Below, piece after piece: positions 40,143-52,768 of a stretch of 64,000 nt of DNA. The notes under the pieces were generated by a model. That model was not told the DNA's origin and made no database searches. It saw only the letters and a program-made list of their open reading frames with translations. Origin of the DNA: Calliopsis andreniformis. Its lineage: Eukaryota; Arthropoda; Insecta; Hymenoptera; Andrenidae. The translations under genes and the position numbers were made by a program. The stretch covers positions 310,001 through 374,000 of the forward strand of contig NW_027480598.1 of assembly GCF_051401765.1 (NCBI RefSeq), read 5' to 3'. Position 1 is the first letter of the stretch, and the number at the start of each line of letters is the position of its first letter.

Positions 40143-40205
40143 TCAATCCTCAATCCTCAATCCTCAATCCTCAATCCTCAATCCTCAATCCTCAATCCTC
40201 AATCC
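40143..40205 (+). repeat. Perfect run of nine TCAATCC units
   Basis: Nine identical heptamers followed by TCAGTCC. This stretch (about 39,990-40,210) has almost no other variants and resembles the unmodified founder repeat. Confidence 0.9.
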
Positions 40206-40852
40206 TCAGTCCCCAAACCTCAATCCTCAACCCTCAGTCCTCGTACTCAATACTCAACCCTCAATCCTCAATCCTCAATCTTCAATACTCAATCCTCAAT
40301 CCTCAAACCTTAATCCTCAACCCTCAATCCTCATTCCTCAATCCTCAATCCTCAACCCTCAGTCCTCATCCTCAATCCTCAATCCTCGAACCTCAACACT
40401 CAATCTTCAACCCACTATAATCAATCTCCAATCCTACATCCTCAATGTTCAATCCTCAATCCCCAATCCTCAATCTACAATCCTCAATACTCAATCTTCA
40501 ATCCTGAATCCTCATTCCTCAATACTCTATCCTCAATCCTCAATCGTTAATCTTCAATCCTCAACCCGAATACTCAATCTTCAATCCTCAATCCTCAATC
40601 CTCAATCCTCAATCCTCAATCCTCAATCCTCAACCCTCAATCCTCAATATTCAGTCCTCAAACCTCAATCCTCAACCCTCAGTCCTCGTCCTCAATCCTC
40701 AACCCTTAATCCTCAATCCTCAATCTTCAATTATCAATACTAAACCTTCAATCCTCAATCCTCAATCCTCAATCTTCCATTCTCAATATTCAACACACAA
40801 CCCTCAACTATCAATACTCAATACTCAACCATCAATCCTCAATTCTCAATAC

Positions 40853-40964
40853 TCAATAGAATATCCTGAATTCTCAGGATTCTACACTCAATCCACAATA
40901 TTCAATCATCAGATCTCAAACCTCAAACATCAATCCTCAACACTCAATCCTCAAACGTCAGTCC
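40853..40964 (+). repeat. Box B, TCAGGAT subtype
   Basis: Perfect stem ATCCTGA/TCAGGAT with loop ATTC at 40863-40880. Heptad 5 is TCTACAC; heptad 15 is TCAAACG. Confidence 0.85.
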
Positions 40965-41643
40965 TCAATCTTCAATTCTCAATGCTCAATCCCCAATCCT
41001 CAATCTTCAATCCTCAATCCTCAATCCTCAATCCTCAATCCACAATCCTCAGTCCTCAGTCCTCAATCCTCAATCCTCAACCCTCAGTCCTCGTCCTCAA
41101 TCCTCAAACCTCAATCATCAATCCCCAATAATCAATCTCCAACCCTACATCCTCAAACCTCAATCCTCAAACCTCAATCCTCAATCTTCAATCCTAAATC
41201 CCCAAACCTCAAACATCAATCCTCAATCCTCAATCCTCAATCCTCAATCCTCAATCCTCAATGCTCAACCCTCAATCCTCAATCCTCAATCCTCAGTCTT
41301 CAAACCTCAATCCCCAACCCTCAGTCCTCATCCTCAATCCTCAGTCCTCAATCCCCAATCCTCAATCTTCAACCCTCAATAATCAATCTCCAATCCTACA
41401 TCCTCAAACCTCAATCCTCAATCTTCAATCCTCAATCCCGAAACCTCAAACATCAATCCTCAATCCTCAATCCTCAATCCTCAATCCTCAATCCTCAATG
41501 CTCAACCCTCAATCCTCAATCCTCAAACCTCGACCCTCAACCCTCAATCCTCAATCCTCAACCCTCAGTCCTCATCCTCAATCCTCAATCCTCAATCTTC
41601 AATCCTCAATCCCCAATCCTCAATCTTCAATCCTCAATCCTCA

Positions 41644-42164
41644 ATCCTCAATCCCCAATCGTCAATGCTCATTCCTCAATCCTCATTCCTCAGACCTCAA
41701 TCCTCAACTCTCAATCCTCAACCCCCAATCCTCATCCTCAGTCCTCAATCCTCAAACCTCAACCCTCAATTTTCAATCCTCAATAATGAAGCGCCAATCC
41801 TACATCCTCAATCTTCAATCCTCAATCCTCAATCCTCAATGTTCAATACTCAATCCCCAATCCTCAATCTTCAATCCTCAATAGTCAATCTCCAATCCTA
41901 CAACCTCAAACCTCAATCCTCAATCTTCAACCCTCAATCCCCAATCTTCAATTCTCAATCCACAATCTTCAACACACAACCCTCGACCATCAATCCTCAA
42001 TACTCAACCATCAACCCTCATTCCTCAATAATCAACACAATTTAGTGAATTCTCAGGACTCAACACTCTATCCACAATATTCAATCATCAAATCTCAATC
42101 ATCAAACATCAGTCCTCAGCACTCAATCCTCAAACCTCAGTCCTCAATATGGAACCCTCAATCC
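41644..42164 (+). repeat. AATGAAGCGCC block, copy 2
   Basis: AATGAAGCGCC at 41785 and B box at 42032. Here heptad 2 of the box reads AATTTAG, so the hairpin-forming TCCTGA is lost. Confidence 0.8.
42032..42143 (+). repeat. Box B, TCAGGAC subtype
   Basis: Heptad 2 is AATTTAG, which removes most of the left stem arm; otherwise a copy of the box at 38488. Confidence 0.85.
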
Positions 42165-42527
42165 TCAATCCTCAATCCTCAACCCTCAATCCTCAATCCT
42201 CAATCCTCTATCCCCAATCCTCAATCTTCAATCCTCAGTCCTCAATCCTCAATCCTAAATCCTCAATCCTTAATCCTCAATCCTCTGTCCTCAAACCTCA
42301 ATCCTCAATCCTCAGTCCTCATCCTCATTCCTCAATCCTCAATCATCAATCCTCAATCTTCAATCCTCAATAGTCAATCTCCAATCCTTCAACCTCAAAC
42401 TTCAATCCTCAATCTTCAACCCTCAATACTCAATCCTCAATCCTCAATCCTCAATCCTCAATCTTCAACACACAACCCTCAACCATCAATCCTCAATACT
42501 AAACCATCAACCCTCATTCCTCAATAC

Positions 42528-42639
42528 TCAACACAGTATCCTGAATTCTCAGGACTCAATACTCAATCCAGAATATTCAATCATCAAATCACAATCCTCA
42601 AACATCAATCCTCAGCACTCAATCCTCAAACCTCAGTCC
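42528..42639 (+). repeat. Box B, TCAGGAC subtype
   Basis: Opens TCAACAC-AGTATCC; stem intact. Only 496 bp after the previous B box, the closest pair of full-length B boxes. Confidence 0.85.
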
Positions 42640-43261
42640 TCAATATGCAATCCTCAATCCTCAATCCTCAATCCTCAGTCTTCGATCCTCAACCCCCAAT
42701 CCTCAATTTTCAATCCTCAATAATCAATCTCCAATCCTACATCCTCAATCCTCAATCCTCAATCCTCAATCCTCAATCCTCAATCCTCAATCCTCAATTC
42801 TCAATCTTCAACCCTCAATCCTCAATCCTTAATAATCAATCGCCAATCCTACATCCTCAGCGTTCAATCCTCAATCCTCAATCCTCAATCTTCAATCCTC
42901 AATCCCCAATCCTCAATCTTCAATCCTCAATCCTCAATCCTCAACCCTCAATCCTCAACCCTCAGCTCTCATCCTCAATCCTCAATTCTCAATCTTCAAT
43001 CCTCAATCCCCAATCCTCAATCTTCAATGCTCAGTCCTCAATCCTCAATCCTAAATCCTCAATCCTCAATACCCAATCCTCAATCCTCAATGTTCAATCC
43101 TCAATACTAAATCCTCAATCTTCAATCCTCAATCCTCAATCCTCAGTCCTCAATCTTCAAACCGCAATCCTCAGTCCTCAAACCTCAATTCTGAATCCTC
43201 AATCCTGAATCCTCTACCTTCAGCCCTCAGTCCTCAACATTCAGTTGTCAATCCTCAATCC

Positions 43262-43373
43262 TCAATAGAATATCCTCAATTCGCAGATTCCAATACTCAA
43301 TACTCAATCTGCAAACTTCAAATCCCTATCCACAAACATCAATTCTCATCATTCAAACCCCAACACTCAGTCC
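43262..43373 (+). repeat. Box A, alpha subtype
   Basis: Heptads 4-5 are GCAGATT-CCAATAC; heptad 10 is CCTATCC. Heptads 14-15 are TCAAACC-CCAACAC. Confidence 0.85.
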
Positions 43374-43848
43374 CCAATCTTCAATATTCAATCCTCAATC
43401 CTCATTACTCAATCCACAATCCTCAACCTTCAATCCTCAATACTCAATCTTCAATCATCGATCCTCAAACCTCAATCCTCAATTCTCAATCCTCAACCGT
43501 CAATCTTCAATCCTCAATACTCAATATTCAATCCTCAATCCTCAATCCACAATCCTCAATTCTCATTCTTCAATCCTCAATACCCAATGCTCAATCTTCA
43601 ATCCTCAATCCTCAATCCTCTATTCTCAATCCTCAATCCTCTGTCCTCAGTCCTCAAACCTCAGTCCTCAACCCTCAGCCCTCATCCTCAATCCTGAAAC
43701 CTCAATCCTCAATCCTCAATCTTCAATCATCAATACTCAACATTCAAACCTCTATCCTCAGTCCTCAAACCTCAATTCTGAATCCTAAATCCAGAATCCT
43801 CAACCCTCAGCCCTCGGTCCTCAACATTCAGTTGTCAATCCTCAATCC

Positions 43849-43960
43849 TCAATAGAATATCCTCAATTCACAGTTTCCAATACACAATACTCAATCTGCA
43901 ATCTTCAAATCTCTATCCACAAACATCAATTCTCATCATTCAAACCCCAACACTCAGTCC
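43849..43960 (+). repeat. Box A, alpha subtype
   Basis: Heptads 5-6 are CCAATAC-ACAATAC. Leader has CTCGGTCCTCAACATTC. Same type as the boxes at 57128 and 58726. Confidence 0.85.
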
Positions 43961-44435
43961 CCAGTCTTCAATATTCAATCCTCAATCCTCAATCCTCAAT
44001 CCACAATCCTCAACCTTCAATCCTCAATACTCAATCTTCAATCATCAATCCTCAATCCTTAATCCTCAATTCTCAAACCTCAACCGTCAAACTTCAATCC
44101 TCAATACTCAATATTCATTCCTCAATCCTCAACCCTCAATCCTCAATTCTCATTCTTGAATCCTCAGTACCCAATCCTCAATCTTCAATCCTGAATCCTC
44201 AATCCTCAATTCTCAATCCTCAATCCTCTGTCCTCAGTCCTCAAACCTCAATCCTCAACACTCAGACCTCATCCTCAATCCTCAATCCTCAATCCTCAAT
44301 CCTCAATCTTCAATCCTCAATACTCAATCTTCAAACCTCAATCCTCAGTCCTCAAACCTCAATTCTGAATCCTCAATCCTGAATCCTCAACCTTCAGCCC
44401 TCAGTCCTCAGCATTCAGTTGTCAATCCTCAATCC

Positions 44436-44547
44436 TCAATAGAATATCCTCAATTCACTGTTTCAAATACTCAATACTCAATCTGCAATCTTCAAATCTC
44501 TATCCAGAAACATCAATTCTCATCACTCAACCCTCAACACTCAGTAC
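44436..44547 (+). repeat. Box A, alpha subtype
   Basis: Heptads 4-5 are ACTGTTT-CAAATAC, heptad 11 is AGAAACA, closing TCAGTAC. Same type as the box at 57728. Confidence 0.85.
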
Positions 44548-45293
44548 TCAATGTTCAATACTCGATCCTCAATTCTGAATCTTCAACCCTCAATACTGAA
44601 TCTTCAATCCTCAATCCACAATCCTCAGCCCTCAGTCCTCAATCCTCAATCCTCAATCTTCAATGCTCAATCCCCAATCCTCAATCTTCAATGCCCAGTC
44701 CTCAATCCTCAATCCTAAATCCTCAATCCTCAGTCCTCAATCCTCAATCCTCAATCCTCAACCCTCAATCCTCAACCCTCAGCCCTCATCCTCAATCCTC
44801 AATTCTCAATCTTCAACCCTCAATCCCCAATCCTCAATCTTCAATGCTCAGTCCTCAATCCTCAATCCTCAAACCTCAATCCTCAATCCTCAATCCTTAA
44901 TCTTCAATCCTCAATCCCCAATCCTCAATCTGCAATCCTCAAACCTCAATCCTCAATCCTCAATCCTCATTCGTCAATCCTCAGCCCTCAGACCTCAATC
45001 CTGAACCCTCAGTCCACATCCTCAATCCTCAATCCTCAATCCTCAGTCGTCAATCCTCAGTCCACAAACCTCTATCCTCAACCCTCAGTCCTCGTCATCA
45101 ACCCTCAAACATCAATTCTCAATGCTCAATCCTGAATCCTCAATCTTCAATCCTCAATCCTCAATCCTCAATCCTCAGTCCTCAATCTTCAAACCGCAAT
45201 CCTCAGTCCTCAAACCTCAATTCTGAATCCTCAATCCTGAATCCTCTACCTTCAGCCCTCAGTCCTCAACATTCAGTTGTCAATCCTCAATCC

Positions 45294-45405
45294 TCAATAG
45301 AATATCCTCAATTCGCAGATTCCAATACTCAATACTCAATCTGCAAACTTCAAATCTCTATCCACAAACATCAATTCTCATCATTCAAACCCCAACACTC
45401 AGTCC
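45294..45405 (+). repeat. Box A, alpha subtype (duplicate of 43262)
   Basis: Differs from its partner by TCTATCC at heptad 10. Confidence 0.85.
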
Positions 45406-45880
45406 CCAATCTTCAATATTCAATCCTCAATCCTCATTACTCAATCCACAATCCTCAACCTTCAATCCTCAATACTCAATCTTCAATCATCGATCCTCAA
45501 ACCTCAATCCTCAATTCTCAATCCTCAACCGTCAATCTTCAATCCTCAATACTCAATATTCAATCCTCAATCCTCAATCCACAATCCTCAATTCTCATTC
45601 TTCAATCCTCAATACCCAATGCTCAATCTTCAATCCTCAATCCTCAATCCTCTATTCTCAATCCTCAATCCTCTGTCCTCAGTCCTCAAACCTCAGTCCT
45701 CAACCCTCAGCCCTCATCCTCAATCCTGAAACCTCAATCCTCAATCCTCAATCTTCAATCATCAATACTCAACATTCAAACCTCTATCCTCAGTCCTCAA
45801 ACCTCAATTCTGAATCCTAAATCCAGAATCCTCAACCCTCAGCCCTCGGTCCTCAACATTCAGTTGTCAATCCTCAATCC

Positions 45881-45992
45881 TCAATAGAATATCCTCAATT
45901 CACAGTTTCCAATACACAATACTCAATCTGCAATCTTCAAATCTCTATCCACAAACGTCAATTCTCATCATTCAAACCCCAACACTCAGTCC
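45881..45992 (+). repeat. Box A, alpha subtype (duplicate of 43849)
   Basis: Differs from its partner by ACAAACG at heptad 11. Confidence 0.85.
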
Positions 45993-46467
45993 CCAGTCTT
46001 CAATATTCAATCCTCAATCCTCAATCCTCAATCCACAATCCTCAACCTTCAATCCTCAATACTCAATCTTCAATCATCAATCCTCAATCCTTAATCCTCA
46101 ATTCTCAAACCTCAACCGTCAAACTTCAATCCTCAATACTCAATATTCATTCCTCAATCCTCAACCCTCAATCCTCAATTCTCATTCTTGAATCCTCAGT
46201 ACCCAATCCTCAATCTTCAATCCTGAATCCTCAATCCTCAATTCTCAATCCTCAATCCTCTGTCCTCAGTCCTCAAACCTCAATCCTCAACACTCAGACC
46301 TCATCCTCAATCCTCAATCCTCAATCCTCAATCCTCAATCTTCAATCCTCAATACTCAATCTTCAAACCTCAATCCTCAGTCCTCAAACCTCAATTCTGA
46401 ATCCTCAATCCTGAATCCTCAACCTTCAGCCCTCAGTCCTCAGCATTCAGTTGTCAATCCTCAATCC

Positions 46468-46579
46468 TCAATAGAATATCCTCAATTCACTGTTTCAAAT
46501 ACTCAATACTCAATCTGCAATCTTCAAATCTCTATCCAGAAACATCAATTCTCATCACTCAACCCTCAACACTCAGTAC
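46468..46579 (+). repeat. Box A, alpha subtype (duplicate of 44436)
   Basis: No difference from its partner was noticed. Confidence 0.85.
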
Positions 46580-47938
46580 TCAATGTTCAATACTCGATCC
46601 TCAATTCTGAATCTTCAACCCTCAATACTGAATCTTCAATCCTCAATCCACAATCCTCAGCCCTCAGTCCTCAATCCTCAATCCTCAATCTTCAATGCTC
46701 AATCCCCAATCCTCAATCTTCAATGCCCAGTCCTCAATCCTCAATCCTAAATCCTCAATCCTCAGTCCTCAATCCTCAATCCTCAATCCTCAAACCTCAA
46801 TCCTCAACCCTCAGCCCTCATCCTCAATCCTCAATTCTCAATCTTCAACCCTCAATCCCCAATCCTCAATCTTCAATGCTCAGTCCTCAATCCTCAATCC
46901 TCAAACCTCAATCCTCAATCCTCAATCCTTAATCTTCAATCCTCAATCCCCAATCCTCAATCTGCAATCCTCAATCCTCAATCCTCAATCCTCAATCCTC
47001 ATTCGTCAATCCTCAGCCCTCAGACCTCAATCCTGAACCCTCAGTCCACATCCTCAATCCTCAATCCTCAATCCTCAGTCGTCAATCCTCAGTCCACAAA
47101 CCTCTATCCTCAACCCTCAGTCCTCGTCATCAACCCTCAAACATCAATTCTCAATGCTCAATCCTGAATCCTCAATCTTCAATCCTCAATCCTTAATCTT
47201 CAATCCTCAATCACCAATTCTCAATCTGCAATCCTCAATCCTCAATCCTCAATACTCAATCCACAATCCTCAGTCCTCAGTCCTCAATCCTCAATCCTCA
47301 ACCCTCAGTCCTCGTCCTCAATTCTCAATCCTCAAACCTCAATTCTCAATCCTCAATACTCAGTCCTCAATCTTCAATCCTCAATACTCATTCTTCAATC
47401 CTCAAACCTCAATACTCAATCCTCATTCCTCAATCCTCAATCCTTTATCCTCAATCCTCAATCCCCAATCCTCAATCTTCAATACTCAATCCTCACTCCT
47501 CAGTCCTCAATCCTCAATCCTCAGGCCACAAACCTCTATCCTCAACCCTCAGTCCTCTTCCTCAATCCTCAATCATCAAGCCTCAATCCTCAACCTTCAA
47601 TCCTCAATAATCAGTCTCCTATCCTACATCCTCAAACCTCAATCCTCAATCCTCGATCCTCAATCTTCAATCCTCAATCCCCAAACCTCAACCTTTAATC
47701 CTCAATCCTCAATCCTCAATCCTGAATCCTCAATCCTCAGTCCTCAAACTTTAAACCTCAACCCTCAGACCTCGTCCTCAATTGTCAATCCTCAACCCTC
47801 AACCCTCAATTATCAAACATCAATACTCAATCTTGAATCCTCAATCCTCAATCCTCAATCCTCAATCCTCAACTATCAACACACAACCCTCAACCATCAA
47901 TCGTCAATACTCAACCATCAATACTCATTCCTCAGTAC

Positions 47939-48022
47939 ACAATAGAATATCCTGAACTCTCAGAATTCAGTACTCAATCCACAATATTCAATCATCAAAT
48001 CTCAATCCTCAAACCTCAAACT
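47939..48022 (+). repeat. Box B, TCAGAAT subtype
   Basis: An outlier: this subtype is otherwise confined to 18.4-32.7 kb. The preceding CAAACTTTAAACCTC links it to the block at 37.2 kb. Confidence 0.8.
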
Positions 48023-48059
48023 TCAATCCTCAATCCCCAATCCTCAATCTTCAATCCTC

Positions 48060-48265
48060 AATCCTCAATCCTCAATCGTCAATGCTCATTCCTAAATCCT
48101 CATTCCTCAGACCTCAATCCTCAACTCTCAATCCTAAACCCCCAATCCTCATCCTCAATCCTCAATCCTCAAACCTCGACCCTCAATATTCAATCCTCAA
48201 TAATGAAGCGCCAATCCTACATCCTCAATCTTCAATCCTCAATCCTCAATCCTCAATCTTCAATA
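48060..48265 (+). repeat. AATGAAGCGCC block, partial copy 3
   Basis: Matches the left part of the block, with AATGAAGCGCC at 48202, but no B box follows at the usual distance. The right part of the block, with its B box, appears separately near 49,430-49,700. Confidence 0.7.
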
Positions 48266-49562
48266 CTCAATCGTCAATCATCAACCCTCGATCCTCAATA
48301 CTCATTCTTCAATCCTCAATCCTCAATCCTCAATCCTCATTCCTCAATCCTCAATCCTTTATCCTCAATCCTCAATCCCCAATCCTCAATCTTCAATACT
48401 CAACCCTCAATCCTCAATCCTCAATCCTCAATCCTCAGTCCTCAAACCTCAATCCTCAACCCTCAGACCTCTTCCTCAATCCTCAATCCTCAATCCTGAA
48501 TCCTCAATCTTCAATCCTCAATACTCAATCCCCAATCCTCAATCTTCAATCCTCAATAGTCAGTCTCCAATCCTACAACCTCAAACCTCAATCCTCAACT
48601 TTCAATCCTCAATCCTCAATCCTCAATCCTCAATCCTAAATCCTCAATCCTGAATCCTCAATCCTCATTCCTCAAACCTCAGTCCTCAATCCTCAACACT
48701 CAGTCCTCATCCTCAATCCTCAATCCTCAATCCTCAATCGTTAATCTTCAATCCTCAATCCCCAATACTCAATCTTCAATCCACAATCCTCAACCCTCAA
48801 TCCTCAATCCTCAATCCTCAATCCTCAGTGCTCAAACCTCAATCCCCAATCCTCAGACCTCTTCCTCAATCCTCAATCCTCAATCCTGAATCCTCAATCT
48901 TCAATCCTCAATACTCAATCGTCAATCCTCGATCCTCAATCCTCAATCGTCAATCCTAAATCCTCACTCCTCAATTCTCAATCCTCAATCTTCAATACTC
49001 AATCGTCAATCATCAACCCTCGATCCTCAATACACAATCCTCATTCCTCAAACCTCGATCCTCAACACTCAGTCCTCATCCTCAATCCTCAATCCTCAAT
49101 CTTCAATCCTCAATCCTCTATCCCCAATCCTCAATCTTCAATCCACATTCCTCAATCCTCAATCCTCAATCCTCAATCCTTAATCCTCAATCCTCTGTCC
49201 TCAAACCTCAATCCTCAATCCTCAGTCCTCATCCCCAATCCTCAATCCCCAATCATCAATCCTCAATCTTCAATCCTCAATCCTCAATCCTCAATCCCCA
49301 ATCCTCAATCCTCAGCCCTCAGTCCTCGTCCTCAATCCTCAAACCTCAATTCTCAATCCTCAATCCTCAATCTTCAATACTCAATCCCCAATCCTCAATC
49401 TTCAATCCTCAATAGTCAATCTCCAATCCTACAACCTCAAACCTCAATCCTCAATCTTCAACCCTCAATGCCCAATCCTCAATTCTCAATCCTCAATCCT
49501 CAACACACAACCCTCGACCATCAATCCTCAATACTCAACCATCAACCCTCATTCCTCAATAA

Positions 49563-49674
49563 TCAACACAATTTCCTGAACTCTCAGGACTCAATGCTCA
49601 ATCCACAATATTCAATCTTCAAATCTCAATCCTCAAACATCAATCCTCAGCAGTCAATCCTCAAACCTCGGTCC
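49563..49674 (+). repeat. Box B, TCAGGAC subtype
   Basis: Opens TCAACAC-AATTTCC. Heptad 3 is TGAACTC, heptad 13 is TCAGCAG, and it closes with TCGGTCC. Confidence 0.85.
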
Positions 49675-51967
49675 TCAATATGGAATCCTCAATCCTCAAT
49701 CCTCAATCCTCAACCCTCAATCCTCAATCCTCAATTCTCAGTCATCAATACTCAATCATCAATCCTCAAGCCTTAATCTTCAATCCTCAGTCCCCAATCC
49801 TCAATCTTCAATCCTCAATACTCAATCCTCAATCCTCAATCCTCATTCCTCAATACTCTATCCTCAATCCTCAATCGTTAATCTTCAATACTCAATCCCC
49901 AATACTCAATCTTCAATACTCAATCCTCAATCCTCAATCCTCAATCCTCAATCCTCTGTCCACAAAGCACAATCCTCAACCCTCAGCCCTCGTCCTCAAT
50001 TCTCAACACTCAATCCTCAATCCTCAATCCTCAATACTCAATCCTCAATCCCCAATCCTTAATCTTCAATCCTCAATCCCCAATCCTCAATCTGCAACCC
50101 TCAATCCTCAATCCTCAATCCTCAATCCTCATTCCTCAATACTCTATCCTCAATCCTCAATCGTTAATCTTCAATACTCAATCCCCAATACTCAATCTTC
50201 AATACTCAATCCTCAATCCTCAATCCTCAATCCTCAATCCTCAATCCTCAACCCTCAATCCTCAACCCTCAGTCCTTATCCTCAACCCTCAGTCCTCATC
50301 CTCAATCCTCAATCCTCAATCTTCAATACTCAATCCCCAATCCTCAATCTTCAATGCTCAGTCCTCAATCCGCAATCCTAAACCCTCAATCCTCAATCCT
50401 CAATCCTCAATCCACAATCCTCAGCCCTCAGTCCTCAATCCCCAATCCTCAACCCTCAGTCCTCGTCCTCAATCCTCAAACCTCAATTCTCAATCCTCAA
50501 TCCTCAATCCTCAATATTCAATCCTCAATACTCATTCTTCAATCCTCAACCCTCAATCCTCAACCCTCATTCCTCAATCATCAATCCTTTATCCTCAATC
50601 CTCAATCCCCAATCCTCAATCTTCAATACTCAACCCTCAATCCTCAATCCTCAATCCTCAATCCTCAGTCCTCAAACCTCAATCCTCAACCCTCAGACCT
50701 GTTCCTCAATCCTCAATCCTCAATCCTGAATCCTCAATCTTCAATCCTCAATACTCAATCTTCAATCCTCGATCCTCAATCCTCAATCGTCAATCCTAAA
50801 CCCTCACTCCTCAATCCTCAATCCTCAATCTTCAATACTCAATCCTCAATCATCAACCGTCAATCCTCAATCCACAATCCTCATTCCTCAAACCTCGACC
50901 CTCAACACTCAGTCCTCATCCTCAATCCTCAATCCTCAACCTTCAGACCTCAATCCTCTATCCCCAATCCTCAATCTTCAATTCTCAGTCCTCAATCCTC
51001 AATCCTAAATCCTCAATCCTTAATCCCCAATCCTCTGTCCTCAAACCTCAATCCTCAATCCTCAGTCCTCATCCTCAATCCTCAATATTCAATCCTCAAT
51101 ACTCATTCTTCAATCCTCAATCCTCAATCCTCGATCCTCATTCCTCAATCCTCAATCCTTCATCCTCAATCCTCAATCCCCAATACTCAATCTTCAATAC
51201 TCAACCCTCACTCCTCAATCCTCAATCCTCAATCCTCAGTCCTCAAACCTCAATCCTCAACCATCAGTCCTCATCCTCAATCCTCAATCCTCAATCCTCA
51301 ATCCTCAATCTTCAATCCTCAATACTCAATCTTCAATCCTCGATCCTCAATCCTCAATGGTCAAACCTCAATCCTCAATCCCCAATCCTCAATCTTCAAT
51401 GCTCAGTCCTCAATCCTCAATCCTAAATCCTCAATCCTCAATCCTCAATCGTCTGTCCACAAAGCACAATCCTCAACCCTCAGTCCTCGTCCTCAGTTCT
51501 CAACACTCAATCCTCAATCCTCAATCCTCAATCCTCAATCCTCAATCCTCAATCCTTAATCTTCAATCCTCAATCCCCAATCCTCAATCTGCAATCCTCA
51601 ATCCTCAATCCTCAATCCTCAATCCACAATCCTCAGCCCTCAGTCGTCAATCCTCAATCCTCAACCCTCAGTCGTCGTCCTCAATCCTCAAACCTCAATT
51701 CTCAATCCTCAATCCTCAATCCTCAATATTCAATCCTCAATACTCATTCTTCAATCCTCAATCCTCAATCCTCAATCCTCAATCCTCATTCCTCAATCCT
51801 CAATCCTTCATCCTCAATCCTCAATCCCCAATACTCAATCTTCAATACTCAACCCTCACTCCTCAATCCTCAATCCTCAATCCTCAGTCCTCAAACCTCA
51901 ATCCTCAACCATCAGTCCTCATCCTCAATCCTCAATCCTCAAACCTCAATCCTCAATCTTCAATCCT

Positions 51968-52330
51968 CAATACTCAATCTTCAATCCTCGATCCTCAATC
52001 CTCAATGGTCAATCCTCAATCCTCACTCCTCAATCCTCAATCCTCAATCTTCAATACTAAATCCTCGATCATCAATCCTCAATCCTCAATCCACAATCCT
52101 CATTCCACAAACCTCGATCCTCAACACTCAGTCCTGATCCTCAATCCTCAATCCTCAATCTTCAATACTCAATCCTCAATCCTCAATCCACAATCCTCAA
52201 TCTTCAATCCTCAGTCCTCAATCCTCAATCCTAAATCCTCAATCCTTAATCCTCAATCCTCTGTCCTCAAACATCAATACTCAATACCCAGTCCTCATCC
52301 TCAATCCTCAATCCTCAATCCTCAATCCTC
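51968..52330 (+). repeat. 438-bp-period duplication, copy 1
   Basis: Includes the rare TCAATGGTC (52002) and TTCAATACTAAATCC, and ends after ATCAATACTCAATACCC. The whole block recurs 438 bp downstream. A lone TCAATGGTC also occurs at 51353 with different flanks. Confidence 0.85.
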
Positions 52331-52405
52331 AACCCTCAGTCGTCGTCCTCAATCCTCAAACCTCAATTCTCAATCCTCAATCCTCAATCCTCAATATTCA
52401 ATCCT

Positions 52406-52768
52406 CAATCCTCAATCTTCAATCCTCGATCCTCAATCCTCAATGGTCAATCCTCAATCCTCACTCCTCAATCCTCAATCCTCAATCTTCAATACTAAAT
52501 CCTCGATCATCAATCCTCAATCCTCAATCCACAATCCTCATTCCACAAACCTCGATCCTCAACACTCAGTCCTGATCCTCAATCCTCAATCCTCAATCTT
52601 CAATACTCAATCCTCAATCCTCAATCCACAATCCTCAATCTTCAATCCTCAGTCCTCAATCCTCAATCCTAAATCCTCAATCCTTAATCCTCAATCCTCT
52701 GTCCTCAAACATCAATACTCAATACCCAGTCCTCATCCTCAATCCTCAATCCTCAATCCTCAATCCTC
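52406..52768 (+). repeat. 438-bp-period duplication, copy 2
   Basis: Second copy of the block at 51,968, apparently identical over about 350 bp. It is separated from the first by roughly 75 bp that begin with the register-breaking TCAGTCGTCGTCC. Confidence 0.85.

Larger units (their letters stand above)
17831..42640 (+). repeat. B-rich domain
   Basis: Contains 16 box-B cores; the only 4 A boxes lie in two copies of a 1.6-kb island. B boxes are usually preceded by about ten conserved heptads that include TCAACAC-ACAACCC, TCAACCA and TCATTCC. The left part (to about 32.7 kb) has the TCAGAAT subtype of B box. From 34.9 kb on, the TCAGGAT, TCAGGAC and TCAGGTC subtypes take over. Includes the 6,838-bp tandem duplication. 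Confidence 0.75.
43128..45159 (+). repeat. 2,032-bp tandem duplication, copy 1
   Basis: Landmarks recur 2,032 bp further on, from the rare CAAACCGCAATCC (43158) to TCAATGCTCAATCCTG (45119). Differences seen: CCTATCC versus TCTATCC near 43,325, ACAAACA versus ACAAACG near 43,925, and two CAACCC or CAAACC versus CAAACC or CAATCC changes near 44,760 and 44,941. Confidence 0.92.
43110..47192 (+). repeat. A-only domain (centre)
   Basis: Six A boxes and no B box, arranged as two copies of a three-box unit with intervals of 587, 587 and 858 bp. The boxes share leaders with CAACATTCAGTTGTC or CAGCATTCAGTTGTC, unlike most of the left domain, which has CAACAATCAG leaders. Confidence 0.85.
45160..47192 (+). 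repeat. 2,032-bp tandem duplication, copy 2
   Basis: Direct continuation of copy 1, with boxes at 45294, 45881 and 46468. Identity ends at about 47,192, where this copy goes on with TCCTTAATCTTC while copy 1 goes on with TCAATCC units into copy 2. The starts of the two copies differ by one heptamer in a pure run. Confidence 0.92.

Noticed and set aside
40416..40421. TATAAT as a bacterial -10 promoter element
   Set aside because: A single hexamer made by a register break (CCCACTATAATCAATC), with no -35 element at a suitable distance and no gene downstream.
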